A stretch of DNA of 64,000 nt from positions 4,774,001-4,838,000 of the forward strand of contig CP085826.1 in NCBI GenBank assembly GCA_020809705.1, read 5' to 3'. Shown here piece by piece: positions 36,162 through 47,503 of this stretch. The notes below the pieces were generated by a model, which saw nothing but the letters and a program-made list of their open reading frames with translations, searched no databases and had not been told where the DNA came from. Position 1 is the stretch's first letter, and every line of letters starts with the position of its first letter. The position numbers and the translations under genes are program-made. This DNA is from Calonectria ilicicola. Taxonomy: Eukaryota > Ascomycota > Sordariomycetes > Hypocreales > Nectriaceae.

Positions 36162-36694
36162 CAAAGGAATAATATTCAATTAACATCAATCTCATGGAAT
36201 GGTTGATGCGCAAAACCTAGTCAACATTCTAGGTTTACTTATGTAGTCCTCCGTTTCTCACTAAAATTAATTTCAGAGAGAAAAAACATACTGAGTCTTT
36301 ATAGAGAAGAAAAGATTCTCAGACACCTAGGAAAACAAGGCCACGAAGATTTCAAATTGAAGGTAATGGAAGAACTCAGGTTAGATTATCTCGTTCAAGG
36401 AATATACCAAAAAAAAACGTTCATTAATATCGCGTACATATAATTGCATGATTTCGTTCCATATTATGATCCCCATTATCAATCGCGCTCGACATGCACT
36501 CCCATTTGAAATCACATTGGTTGTGAGAGGTTCAATGTACAGTGTCCAAAACATGATTCATAGCACTGTATAAAAGATTGTGGGATTTGACTTGATGAAA
36601 TCTTGGAGGGACTCCATCCGCCCACAGCATTTTTTCTTGCAGCGAGACCAAGGCACGGTAAATCAACTACAACGCAAAATATCAACCAATAAAC

Positions 36695-38965
36695 ATGGCC
36701 AAAGACAAGAAAAAAGGAGGCGATGCCAAGAAGGCCAGAAAGGTGCGTCGTTGCCCCTCCATTGCCCCTCGACCATCATGACATGGTCATGAGTTACCCC
36801 ACCAGAGACTTGACGTTGACGGGGAAAAATGCACTACAGGCTGAGAAAGCGGCCAAGCAAGCGTCCAAGGGAGAGAAAAAGGCCAAGACCAAGACTGCAA
36901 AATTGGAGGGAAGCGACGCCGAGGATGTTGATCTCGACGAGGTTCTCGAGGAGTACCGCCGCCAGCAGGAACAGTTCCTGAAAATCACAGAGACAGTGTG
37001 TGATGCCCCGCCAAAGGCTCGTGCCGCATCCACATTGATGGCCTCGCCAAACGACAGCAACTCGCTATTACTCTTCGGTGGCGAGTATTTCAACGGTTCT
37101 CTGGCTCAGTTTTACAACGACCTCAACATCTACAACATCAACCGCGATGAGTGGCGCTGCGTCACCTCGCCCAACGCCCCGCTTCCCCGGTCCGGTCATG
37201 CCTGGACCCGTGCTGGAAACCCCAATCACGTCTACTTGTTCGGAGGAGAGTTCTCGTCACCCAAGCAAGGAACTTTCCATCACTACTCTGACTTTTGGCG
37301 CCTAGAGCCGGCATCGAGGGAATGGACCAAGATTGAGGTCAAGGGCAAGGACAAGAGCCCCTCGGCTCGCAGTGGCCATCGCATGACATATTGGAAACAG
37401 TACATCATTCTATTTGGTGGCTTCCAAGACACATCAAACCAGACCAAATATCTAGCTGATCTGTGGATATTTGATACGGTAAACTTTGTATGGTTTTCTC
37501 CTCAGTTGCCTCCTGCCCAACTAAAGCCAGATGCCCGATCCTCTTATACCCTGCTACCCCATGAACAGGGAGCAGTGCTCTACGGAGGATACTCCCGTGT
37601 GAAATCCACCGTAAACATCAAGCAAAAGGGAAATAAGGGCGGTAACCAGGCCCAAAGGAATGTTCTCATCCCCAAAGTCCACGAGGATTGCTTCTTCCTC
37701 AGAATGAGCCCGCCTCCAACAGATGCGAGCCCCAACACACCTCCAACAGTGCGCTGGGAAAAGCGAAAGAAGCCCGCCAATGCCCCTAATCCCACTCGTG
37801 CAGGTGCTACTATGACCTGGCATAAAGGTCGAGGTATCCTCTTTGGTGGAGTGCATGATGTCGAGGCGAGCGAGGAGGGTATGGACAGCGAGTTCTTCAA
37901 TCAGATGTTCGCCTGGAACGTCGAACGAAACCGATTCATGCCTCTAGCTTTGAGAAAGCCTCGCCAGCAGAAAAAGAATGCCCCGGAACAACGTGTTGGT
38001 CGTCGAGGGCGTGCACAGGCTAATGAAGAGGAGCTGCTCAAGCAACTGGCAGCCCTTGAGACGGGTGCCTCACTTGAGGACCTTGATGATATTGAGCTCG
38101 AAAAGAAGAAGGACGAAGAAGTGGAAGAGAAGCCTATCAAGGAAATGCCTGTGACAATGGAGCCTCCCCATGTACGGTTCAATGCTCAAATGGCCGTCCA
38201 AGATGATGTGCTCTACATCTATGGTGGAACTTTTGAAAAGGGAGATCGTGAGTACACTTTCGACGACCTCTACGCCATTGATTTAGGTAAACTCGACGGA
38301 TGCAAGGAAATCTTCACCAGGCCTGTGGAAGACTGGATTGTAAGTACAGGTGTTGTGGTTTGCGTGGTTCAAATAGCTAATTATACATTGCAGGAATCTG
38401 AGGATGAAGATGATGATGATGAAGACGATGATGAGGAAGAGGAGGACGAAGAGGAAGAAGAGGAAGAAAATGAGCCATCTCATCAACTACACACTCCTAG
38501 CAAACGAAAGAAGAAGCAGGATGAGGCTTCTGAGGCTTCTTCTGAACCTTCTGAAACGGATTCGAAGACTTCTGAGGAGGATGAAACCGAAACAGATGCC
38601 ACAACAGTGGATGACGGTCTCCCACAACCCAGGGTAAGTTCAACTTGGATATCTACTTTACAAAAAAAAGAATACATTTTCTAACTATCCGACAGCCATT
38701 CGAGAGCCGACGAGAGTTCTTTGTGCGAACCTCGGCCGAGTGGCAGGAGATTCTCATGACCAGCCTCCGATGGAAAAACATCCAGCCGGAGACACTCAGC
38801 ATCAAGGAGATCAAGACCAAGGCATTCGAGCTAAGCGAAGAGAAGTGGTGGGACTCCCGCGAGGAGATCACGGCGCTGGAGGAAGAGCAGGAGGCTGCAG
38901 GCATTCAAGAGGTGGTCAGCTTGGCGGAAAGGGGCGACGCGGGCGGAGGAGCCAGAAGGCGTTAA
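36695..38965 (+). CDS. KEL3: Kelch-repeat protein, Kel3/KLHDC4 type, four exons
   Basis: Predicted 685 residues of the KLHDC4/yeast Kel3 family, cytosolic beta-propeller proteins of uncertain role. Exons 36695-36742, 36840-38339, 38394-38633, 38696-38965, all phase 0. The N-terminal 70 residues are Lys-rich (MAKDKKKGGDAKKARK). Kelch repeats are visible through LLLFGGEYFNG, VYLFGGEFSS, IILFGGFQDTS, AVLYGGYSR, GILFGGVHD and LYIYGGTFEKG. An extremely acidic tract follows the second intron, then a Ser/Glu-rich stretch. The last exon encodes the conserved C-terminal domain of this family (REFFVRTSAEWQEIL, then FELSEEKWWDSREEI). The start is in the usual position for the family. Confidence 0.93.
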
Positions 38966-39658
38966 AGCCAAGACGGGCATGGCGGACAGCATCGGGTCCG
39001 AGGTGCAGCGAGGTGAGGCGTGTAGATGCAGATGCAGCAATACAATGTCACACCCCAGAGAGAGAAGAGAGTGTTCGTAAGAAGCGGAGCCATGGTGATG
39101 TACAGTACACTCGTCAAAAAAGATTGTGTGCCCTTGTGACCTTTTTTTCACCTTCAATACTACACTGCACAACTCAGCTGGCCAGAAGCATCGATTTGAT
39201 AGCCAAAGCAAAAAGAATTACATCCATAAACAATAAAGAGTTTTTACCTGTAAATTGTTTATTTCATTTAGATAATATTTATCTACTTATTTATAAAATT
39301 ATTTGGAAGATGGTGGGAAATGAGCAGAGGAGGGTTACAATCTTTCAAGGATGGCGCTGCTCGTGATGGAGGGTTGAGGGAACATGCCGATCGAGCGACG
39401 ATAGCCAAAGGTGCCATGGAGGTCCGAGAGGATGCATCCCGGCTGCACAGCACTTCAACCCGAGTCGGTGTGTTCCAGGTGTATCGGTGCCGGCGTGTAT
39501 TTGGAATATCTGGTTCACGACGCCTCTCTCATCATAAACGTGGGAGGTGGTGACAGCCATGCAGCACCAACAACTCCATCTTTGGTTTCTGGGGACGTGA
39601 GAGAGATGGGATACTCGTCTGTACTTGTTGACCCTGGTCCTAACTGTACTCCCCCTCC

Positions 39659-39686
39659 CTCTCTCGCTCTCTCGCTCTCTCGCTCC
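39659..39686. repeat. CTCTCTCG 8-bp tandem repeat
   Basis: Three to four copies of the 8-mer CTCTCTCG inside a longer pyrimidine tract, downstream of the two convergent genes. Confidence 0.7.
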
Positions 39687-39849
39687 CTCCCTTTCTCAAC
39701 GCCCATCTCACAGTAGGCTTGCGCCAACGTAACCAAAACCCACCAGTCGTGTCAATACCGGCCGACAAGCATCCCAACCCGACCTCGCTCTGGCCCCAAA
39801 GACGTCGTCGCCCAAAACGCCTCCATCCCACCCATCCCACCACCGGACT

Positions 39850-39883
39850 TACACACACACACATGCATACATACATACATACA
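39850..39883. repeat. CA and CATA microsatellite
   Basis: A CA dinucleotide run passes into CATA tetranucleotide repeats. It is non-coding. Confidence 0.75.
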
Positions 39884-40054
39884 ACAATGCCTGTCTACCC
39901 ACCCAGAAAACGCGCGACATAGCAGATTTCCCGGGCCAGGCTTTTTCTCTCTGTCTCGGCCCTCTCACAGCGGCTCCTCAACAACGCCGGTGGGCGAGTA
40001 CCCCGCCTTTCGGCCCCTCGCCCACAGCACGAGGGCGGCGGCGTGGCGGATCAG

Positions 40055-40517
40055 TCAGTTTGGCTGGGAGGCCATGGGAGGGTACGAGGTGCCGCCGATG
40101 TCGACCTTGGGCTCGCACACGCAGCGGTCTTCGGCCGGCACGCTGTCGAGGACCGACTGGACGTGGCTGCCGCAGCCCCACCACGATGTCTTCTCTGTAC
40201 CACGGTTCGGGTGTGGTTAGGCATAGGGTCTTGGTATTGGCTGGGGCGGGTTTTTGCGTGTAATCCAGAGCTTGTTCAGGGAGGGAGGGAAGCAAGCGGA
40301 CGAGGGGAAGGGGGATGCGGAAAAGGGATGCGGAATGAATGAATGGGATGGACATTGGGGGGGCCATGGAGCATGGAGCATGGAGCATGGAGCATGGAGT
40401 AGGGAGCATGGAGTAGGGACCTTTGGAGGCATGGAACATGGTGCAGGAGGGGGAAGCGAGGGAGCATCATGGAGGGTGTGACTTACTGCAGGTAGCACAG
40501 GAGGCCTTCTTGCACAT
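40055..40517 (-). CDS. Conserved-looking 56-residue Cys-containing protein, two exons
   Basis: Predicted 56 residues. Exon 1 (40517-40487) codes MCKKASCATC and the first base of a Lys codon; exon 2 (40194-40055) adds the remaining 46 residues, starting KTSWWGCGSHVQSVLDSV. The donor is GTAAGT and the acceptor TACAG. The protein has six cysteines, with the spacing CX4CX2C, then WWGCGSH and a CXC pair (RCVCEPKV), and it ends GTSYPPMASQPN. I recall small fungal proteins of this pattern (MCKKx..TWWGCGSH..), but their function is not known to me; metal binding is a reasonable guess. No signal peptide or membrane segment. The 292-bp intron carries a 7-bp tandem repeat. Confidence 0.8.
40365..40420. 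repeat. 7-bp CATGGAG tandem repeat, eight units, inside an intron
   Basis: Eight adjacent 7-mers: five perfect CATGGAG copies (40365-40399), TAGGGAG, CATGGAG and TAGGGAC. The array is wholly within the intron of the 56-residue Cys protein gene. The alternating variant units suggest replication slippage. Confidence 0.9.
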
Positions 40518-40747
40518 GTTGATCAGCGAGGTCTGGTTGACCGGGTATTTAGTATATGGTATGGTATGGGGTATGGGTTGTTTTTAGCAGTGAAAGAGGA
40601 GAAGGTTGAGTAAAAAAAAAAACCAATCTTGATTTGAATCATGGAGCCGCACGTCTATCTAGATATATGTGGGGGGGGAAGCCATGGCCGCCGCATTCTT
40701 CTTCTTCTCCGGAATAGTGCCCATGTTATATTATTACTCAACAAGTC

Positions 40748-41005
40748 TTAATCCTCGGCAACGTCCCTGACAAACCGAACAAACCACTCCGCCCGCTTGT
40801 GCAGCCCGGGCCCGGCCAACCCGCGCGAACTGCTCTCTCTCTCAGCGCTGTTGTTAATCAGCCTGTGAGCCGGCTGCCCGCTCTGAGTGGTTGTTCGGCG
40901 ACCACGCGCATATTTCTCGGCAACTGGTCGCCGATACACTGTGTCGCTGGTTGGCACGTCGCTAAATCTTTGCCTACCACCCCGCCGATCTGCAAGTGAT
41001 GTCAT
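40748..41005 (-). CDS. Possible small unknown protein
   Basis: An 85-codon frame with an ATG start. The end (HKRAEWFVRFVRDVAED) looks protein-like with ordinary codon use; the rest is Arg/Ser-rich. It sits between two genes on the same strand. I do not recognise it, and it may be chance or part of a spliced gene. Confidence 0.3.
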   Translation of the reverse strand: MTSLADRRGGRQRFSDVPTSDTVYRRPVAEKYARGRRTTTQSGQPAHRLINNSAERESSSRGLAGPGLHKRAEWFVRFVRDVAED

Positions 41006-41268
41006 TCTTCCGCATTTGAAATCCTCATCGTGACTTTAGGCGATACTACATGATAAAGTACTCGATACGGGTGAACCTGGTTGAATAGTGCATGTGTGCG
41101 TGTGTATGTGCGTGCTATTTCCGCAAATATCCGGCTTGGCCAAAGAAGAGGAAGAACGGGGAAAAGATAAAAAAAAGCACAAGATGATCAAAAAAAAATA
41201 TAATAATAAAATAATAATGTAATAAAAGAGACGTCATATCGGTATCCAATCAACTGGCCTCTCTACTC

Positions 41269-42309
41269 TCATAGTTGCCCATCACCAACAGCAGTCTCTT
41301 GTTCACCCTTCTTCTTGATGACCTCGCTCTCCACTATCGACCGGATCAGGTTGATGGCCAGCTCTCGTCCCTGGTCGACATTGGCCGGGGAAGCATCCGC
41401 AGGCACGTGAAGAAAGACGACCTTTCTCTCGCGCTGCTCCTTGTAGAGGTGCGACAGGCTGGAGTAGTAGATGAAGTCGCACAGGTATCTCCCTGCATCC
41501 TCCGAGATGCGCAAGTCCATGTCCTCCTGCAACCAAACGTTAGCATTGTGTTTTTTTAATTTTATTTATTTTTGGTCTCGCTTCTTGGGGATCCAATCGG
41601 GGGGTGTCGCTGACCGCGCTGTGCTCCTTCCACCGCTTGAGAATGTCCTTCATGTCCAACTCCGTCTCGATCTCTGTCGGCAGCCCGCGCCAGATCCAGT
41701 CGTCGCCAGGGCTCTGGTCTACCTTTTCTCCGTCGACGTCGGTGTGCTCGTACCCGTCGCGGTGGCCCCTTCTCTCGATGCAGTAGTACGGCCGCGGCCC
41801 AGCCATGCCAATGTGAATGACCACATCCACCTTGCGGCCCTGGTACGTCTCCCACAGCGAAGGCACCAGCCGCCTCACGACCTGGTAGTTGACTCGAATG
41901 GGCTCGGGGTACACGAGAATGCGCACGGGGGGGATATCAGCGGCGCCTCTGGACTTGGCATCTTTGGCTCGGAGCGGGGGGAGATAGGACGGCAGGTCTT
42001 TGGCAATCTCCCACGACGGGTTGATTGGGTATTGTTCCCTAAAAGGCTGTTGGTGCAGGTCGAGTTAACCGTCATTCTTGTGTCCCTTGGGTGGAGAGCA
42101 AGTCTCTCTCTCTCTCTCTCTCTCTCTTCATAAAATCTGCTTCTCCTCCTTCTCTCTCTCTCGCAGCCACAGTTGTGCTGCCGTCTTCGCTGGTCCAACG
42201 TCGCACTCTGGGAAGCGGGGTGGATGAGGTCCAAGGGAGGACATATACATACGCCAAAGCCCGTAACAAGGACGGTGATCTCGTCCTGGATTCCAACTTG
42301 CGACCCCAT
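41269..42309 (-). CDS. Pyroglutamyl peptidase I-like cysteine peptidase, three exons
   Basis: Predicted 248 residues of peptidase family C15, which removes N-terminal pyroglutamate from peptides in the cytosol. Exons 42309-42253, 42046-41615 and 41526-41269 join in frame. The N-terminal strand VLVTGFGPF is a family hallmark. The expected triad is present: Glu110 in CIERRGH, Cys179 in AGRYLCDF and His203 in FLHVPAD. The sequence is longer than bacterial members because of an insertion around residues 36-58 and another around 118-150, which is usual for fungal members. The second intron donor is GTCAGC, weaker than its neighbours. Intron 1 contains a long CT microsatellite. Confidence 0.88.
42103..42127. 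repeat. CT dinucleotide microsatellite in intron 1 of the peptidase gene
   Basis: About 12 CT units, wholly intronic. On the coding (minus) strand it reads as a GA run. Confidence 0.85.
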
Positions 42310-43426
42310 GGCGCTTTGATTCTCGGTCTCCTTCCCGTCCTTTCCGTCCTTGGATCTGCTACCTCTTGTGATGAGAGGTTATCGTTTAGAGAGCTTGCCC
42401 GTGTCAGCCCACTCCCGCCCAAATGCTCTGTCCTGCGGCCATCGGCCAGCACGTCACTGAGGCTTGGTGCCCCAGGGATCGGCGCACTGACCGTATCAAG
42501 CCTTCTGGAGTGGGGGTCGGCCAGTGCCAATCTGCGGGGAACAATCCAGCCATTCAGGCAGGCATTGGATGTGGGCTTCGTGAGTGGGAGGCGCCTTTGG
42601 GTGTGTGTGTACAGGGTAAGCTGCAGACTAGTAGGATTGCCATCACCTCACTGCCCTCGTAAACCTCATCACTTTTATGAAATGGCTGCAGTCTTTCCTT
42701 TTGGGTCTTTCCTTTTTCCTTGTTCTCTCATCCGTGGGTCCACGATGTTCTTTATTTCCGCGCCATGGCCTGATTGTTGTTTGTTTGTTTTTTATTTTAG
42801 TTTTTCTCAACCACGCGGAATCATGTCTCAGCAAGGTTGAATGGCCTCGTTACATCCTGCCAAAGCTTACTAGAATAACACTCACACCCAACCAACAGAG
42901 AGGGTGAGACACTGATACGAGCAAAGAAAAAGCAAAAAATCAAATGAACAAAAATAGGGGGACAAAACAAAAAACCTTGCAAGTGAAAAACGTGGAATTA
43001 GCGAACATCTGCATGTCTTGTCGCACTTTATAATGATGGCCTTGAAAAGCAAAATACGCGGATTCCAAGGCGGATTTAAGGCGGGTTAATTGGCACGGGA
43101 CACCCCGCCTACATCGGAGCGGAGATACCGAATGCAGACAATCGCCGACGGGCCTCCGCATCCAAATCCCAACTGCCACTATGGTATCACGAAATGGGCA
43201 CGGGGCGGAACGATTCATACAGCATTCACAAAGACATCATCTCCGATCTGACTCATAAACCCTGCCGAAATTTTTAAAAGGAAAATTTGCATCATCACCG
43301 CCTGAATTTCCAATCCCGCCTGTACAATTCGTACATCCAGCCTACACCGTATATTTATTTTTTGGGGTTTTTTTTTTCCTACCAAGTGGTGAGGAGAACA
43401 CTACCCTTTGCGGCCACAACTACACC
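42310..43426. promoter_or_regulatory. Divergent upstream region of the peptidase and HAD phosphatase genes
   Basis: 1117 bases between two start codons. No gene seen. It should contain both promoters; a T-rich stretch lies just before the phosphatase leader (about 43355-43380). Confidence 0.5.
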
Positions 43427-44324
43427 ATGGGTTCACGACCGGACTACACCCTGCCCAAGCAGGAACTCACCTTTGATGGCTTCCTGTTCGACATGGACGG
43501 CACCATTATCGACTCTACCGAAGCAGTCATCAAGCACTGGGAGGCGTAAGTTAGCCCCCCCTCCAAGACTTGTTGAGCTGCAGCCCCTGACGTGTTCACG
43601 CAGGATTGGAAAGGAGATTGGCGTCGACCCGGCCGTCATCCTGGAGACTTCCCATGGACGCCGCAGTATAGATGTGCTCAGGATTCTGGCCCCTGAAAAG
43701 GCCACTTGGGAATGTGAGTTTACGCCTCTTATCGAAGGAGGGGGGGAGGTCATTGGACGGCGATGGCTTCATCCCCCCCCCTGATATGACTTGTCCACCA
43801 ACAACTCAACCAATACTGACTCCTAAATAGTCACACAACAAATGGAGGGCCTCCTGCCTAAGAACTACGGACACATGTCCGTTGAGATCCCCGGTGCCCG
43901 AGCCATGCTGGACGCCATCATTGCCCACTCCAGCCCCTGGGCCATCGTAACCTCGGGCACTATCCCTCTCGTGACGGGCTGGCTCAAGGCTCGATCTCTC
44001 CCGGAGCCCACTCCGGACCGCCTCATCAGCGGCGAGTCCGTCGAGCACGGCAAGCCGGACCCCGCCTGCTACCTCCTCGGCCGCCAGCGCATCGGGCTGG
44101 AAGACCCCAAGGCGGAGGTGCTCGTCCTCGAGGACAGCCCCGCTGGCATCCGCGCCGGTAAGGCTGCTGGATGCAAGGTACTCGGCTTGGTCACAAGCCA
44201 CACCGTGGAGCAGGTCGTTGGCGCTGGACCGGATTGGGTGGTGCGTGATCTCGACTCGGTCAAGGTTGTAGGTAGCAAGGGAGGCAAGGTGACGATTGAG
44301 GTGTCAAACGCCCTTAGAATCTGA
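43427..44324 (+). CDS. HAD-family sugar/glycerol phosphatase, three exons
   Basis: Predicted 240 residues, close to the yeast glycerol-3-phosphate phosphatases Gpp1/Gpp2 and the 2-deoxyglucose-6-phosphatases in layout. Exons 43427-43545, 43604-43713, 43831-44324. All HAD motifs are present: motif I FDMDGTIIDS (nucleophile Asp22, general acid Asp24), motif II SGT (Ser118), motif III GKPDP (Lys151) and motif IV LEDSPAGI (Glu167, Asp168). The helical cap lies between residues about 30 and 95. The protein should be cytosolic. The substrate (glycerol 3-phosphate, 2-deoxyglucose 6-phosphate or another) cannot be fixed from sequence alone. Confidence 0.9.
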
Positions 44325-44625
44325 TGCCCAGGGAAACAGCAGGTGTGACTTTTGACAAAGAGAATACAACGGTCAAAAACAAGGGACGGGCGAGGACTGA
44401 CATGAAGAATCAAATAGACTAGAAAAGAAGAGACATAGAGTATAGCATTCCAGGCGGCATAGAAAGAGAAGATGCGCAATCGAAACACCCCTAGATAGGG
44501 CAGAAATCATAAACCCCTTCTCTCCTCATTGTCTGGGCTCCCTTGAATCATCATCACGCCGAAATCACAATTGGGGTCAGGTCGTCTACTACCCGAGACC
44601 TTGGCAGTATCCCGAACGCGAGCCG

Positions 44626-45384
44626 ATGAGACTGGTGCAGAAGAACGGTCTCACCAATTACATTGGTAGAATTGCACAAGGGAGACACCCGAGGTCTATG
44701 ACCTCTCGTCACGAACAACACTTTGACTTGGCGATGAGTTGGTTGTCGCACGTACACGTAAAAAAAGACACACATCTCCCCTCGTCTAATCTCCACCATC
44801 AAGATCAGGGGGGCACAGCAAACGTAAGCTTCCTCTCGGGTTTACGAGCGTTTGTGCCTGGAAATTGCTTTTCGGCATCTGGTTCCCCTCGTGTTTCGAT
44901 ACGCCATCCGGTGAGACATACGCGTGCACCCCTCCTCTCTCGTCTTCCAATCCCATCGCTCGACGAGCATCAGAGCCCACGGGGCGTCCGCCATGAGGCC
45001 AACTCTATGTCTGGCGTGCCACACATCTTTATCAAAGGAGGGGCGGCGGCACATCCATTGGCAAAATCGGACTTGGCATGGGACGGGGCGTCAGGGCGTC
45101 AAGAACGCACCGACTTTTCACATCTCGCAGTCTCCCGACCGTGCGCTATCCGAATGTCTCGGCAACTGGTTGACTTTGGCATCTCCCCCGGCGCCACACA
45201 GCCCTTTGTCCTTGGGAAACAAAGTGGGGGCTTGCATAGGGCGCGGGAAAAAAAGGGCATTGCAGGTGGATGGGAGAAGAGGCGCAAAGGGGGGTGCAAG
45301 TCAAGGCGTTGGCTTGTTGGTCCCGCACCAATTCGTCAAGCTCTACGTATTTGTAAAAGCTGGCAAGCCATGCGTTTGCGCTAG
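44626..45384 (+). other. 252-codon open frame of unknown status
   Basis: ATG-initiated and uninterrupted, starting 302 bases after the HAD phosphatase stop. The protein is rich in His, Arg, Ser and Gly, has no domain I recognise, and overlaps a 188-codon open frame in another frame (44924-45490). Probably chance, but it is the longest frame in the gene-free block. Confidence 0.15.
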
Positions 45385-47473
45385 GATACTATGTATTATG
45401 CATACAAGGAGAAAAGAAAAAGGAGAGACGCAGAAAACAAACGAGACAAGAAAGATTGCGGGAGATGATGCAGGGCGTGGCGTTGGGTAACCATGCCTGT
45501 CAGTGCTGGGTGGATTTGACACTTTGGTACTTTGGATGCTAGGTTGTCCTTGGTAGGAACCAATTGACGTTGCTTCTTACGCCCGGAGACAAGTGACAAC
45601 TTACAAGCCATCTCTGTGTGTTGGGAGGGTTGCAGCATGTCTGCAGGTCCCATCCCCAGAAAAAGCAATACGCATCGAGCTGCGATGCCCCTTGACAGCC
45701 CTGTGTCACCAATGATCCCTGCGAAGCCAAGGTATGACTGGAGATTTGACCCTGAATCTCGTCTGATAAGGCAGAATCTGTGGAAACCGGATGAAAATAG
45801 CACTCGTCACTTCGTCTGGTCCCGTCTGTGGTGCCTGAGCATTTGTGATGCCGGCATTTACATGGCAACTAATGGTCTCCGCCGTACAGCATTGAATTGC
45901 CGGCTGGCTGGGGACACGACAGAGCTGGGGCGTGTGTACGTAGGACAAATCAATGCAATCATATGACGGCAGCCCACGGTATCGCCGTGACACAAACGAG
46001 CTGAACGAATTGCCTTATTTCCCGATCCCTTGGATGCGGGTGGTACGTCCGGAGCGCGCCGCACCACCAACAGTAAGCACCGCCTGCATCGCGCATCAGG
46101 TAGGCCGGGTAGGTATGATGGGGCCGGGCAGGGCAATGCAAGGTTCAGGTTCTGGATAGGCTGTGTGAGCGGTGGCAGAGTGAGCGCTATTGCGCATCAC
46201 AAGACGTTGCTCTGCCGCTGGCGGACCATTGCCGTGTTTGTGACTGACCTGGTTTTGCATGGTCAAGTTGGTGGCGGACGACATAAAACACACTCATCGA
46301 ATCAGGACGGGGCTGGCGCAGACAACGTTGGCGTCATGCTCACCCGATGGCAGCCGGAGAGTCAACTGGCAAGCCTCCTTCCGCTAGCTAACATGCGGCT
46401 CATGTTTTCTCGATGAAGGCGTTGTGGGTATCATTGGGCTTAGAGGATTCGCCGTGACGAATAGAGAACGGCACAACACCACAGCCACCCAAGTGTATCC
46501 TCTCCTCTCGGATTTTCTTGGGCAGGAATTTGTCCCCAACAATCGGTGATATCCGATGGCGTGCCAGAACAGCAGCTGAGGAGGCGGGAAGCGGCATGAA
46601 CGTGAATGCCGGTGCGTGCAACTGCATCGGGGTCATATACGTTTACGACGTTGTCCCCACGCGATATCAGCGTAAGCCCGCTGTAAGCCTGCTGTAAGGT
46701 TGAAAACGCTGCGCTAGGGAGGAGGAGAAGAGAGAAAGAAGGTCGACCGTCCGAATTGCATTGAGCCGTTGGTGGAGCGTCATCGTGAGGCGCACGTGTG
46801 CAAAGGCTAAAGGCGCCTCGAGACGAAGTGCCGCCTGTTTTTTTTTTTTTTTGAGGCACTGGCACTGCGGCATGCCGGAAATTTAGCCAAGATACAGACG
46901 TAGTGCCAAAATCCGCAGGTGATGCCTATTCTGTACTGATGACCGCGATCGTGGCTGGCGGAGGACAGCTGCTAGGGAGATTGGGGGCCCGTCGCCCCTC
47001 CTGCCTCGTGCTTCATTCGACGCCTCATGCGCCGCAATTGCCAGCCAGCCAGTGCGGTAGCCATCTTCGCCTGCATCTCCGTCTCATCACCGCCCGACTC
47101 AACGTGCGTGCGCGCCTGCGTTGCAGCGTGGGACGTTAAGGGCCGCATTCCACTTGATATGCGTGTCTCTCCGCTTTCTCCCCCTCCCAACTCTCCTTGC
47201 GGCTGCAGCCAGCCCCCATCAAAAAGCATTACGAGGCCAAACAGGATCAACGCTAGTAAAGCTCTCATCAGGTGTAAGAAAAAAAAAAAGACAGAGCGAG
47301 AGAGAGTGATGGAGAGCGTCGCTACAGCATTACAGAAAAAAAAACATCCTTTGCACGCATCCCCCACACACTAACTAATGCCTTATGCCCACGCCCCGTT
47401 ATCCACTCCCGCAAAGCCACCGCTTCCGAGGGCGTTAGCACTTGCGAACAAACTACCCTCCGTCGTTGAACTG

Positions 47474-47503
47474 ACACGGACAAGGACACGGACACGGACC
47501 CGG
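47474..47503. repeat. 6-bp ACACGG tandem repeat, five units
   Basis: Units ACACGG, ACAAGG, ACACGG, ACACGG, ACCCGG in a row, in the gene-free block. Confidence 0.7.

Larger units (their letters stand above)
38966..40054. other. Convergent 3' intergenic region with microsatellites
   Basis: 1089 bases between the KEL3-like stop and the stop of the small Cys protein. AT-rich near 39230-39310. It holds the CT/CG and CATA microsatellites listed separately. No gene seen. Confidence 0.5.

Noticed and set aside
40217..40498. Frames giving repeated MLHAPCS peptides on the minus strand.
   Set aside because: They are translations of the 7-bp CATGGAG repeat inside an intron, not a repeat protein.
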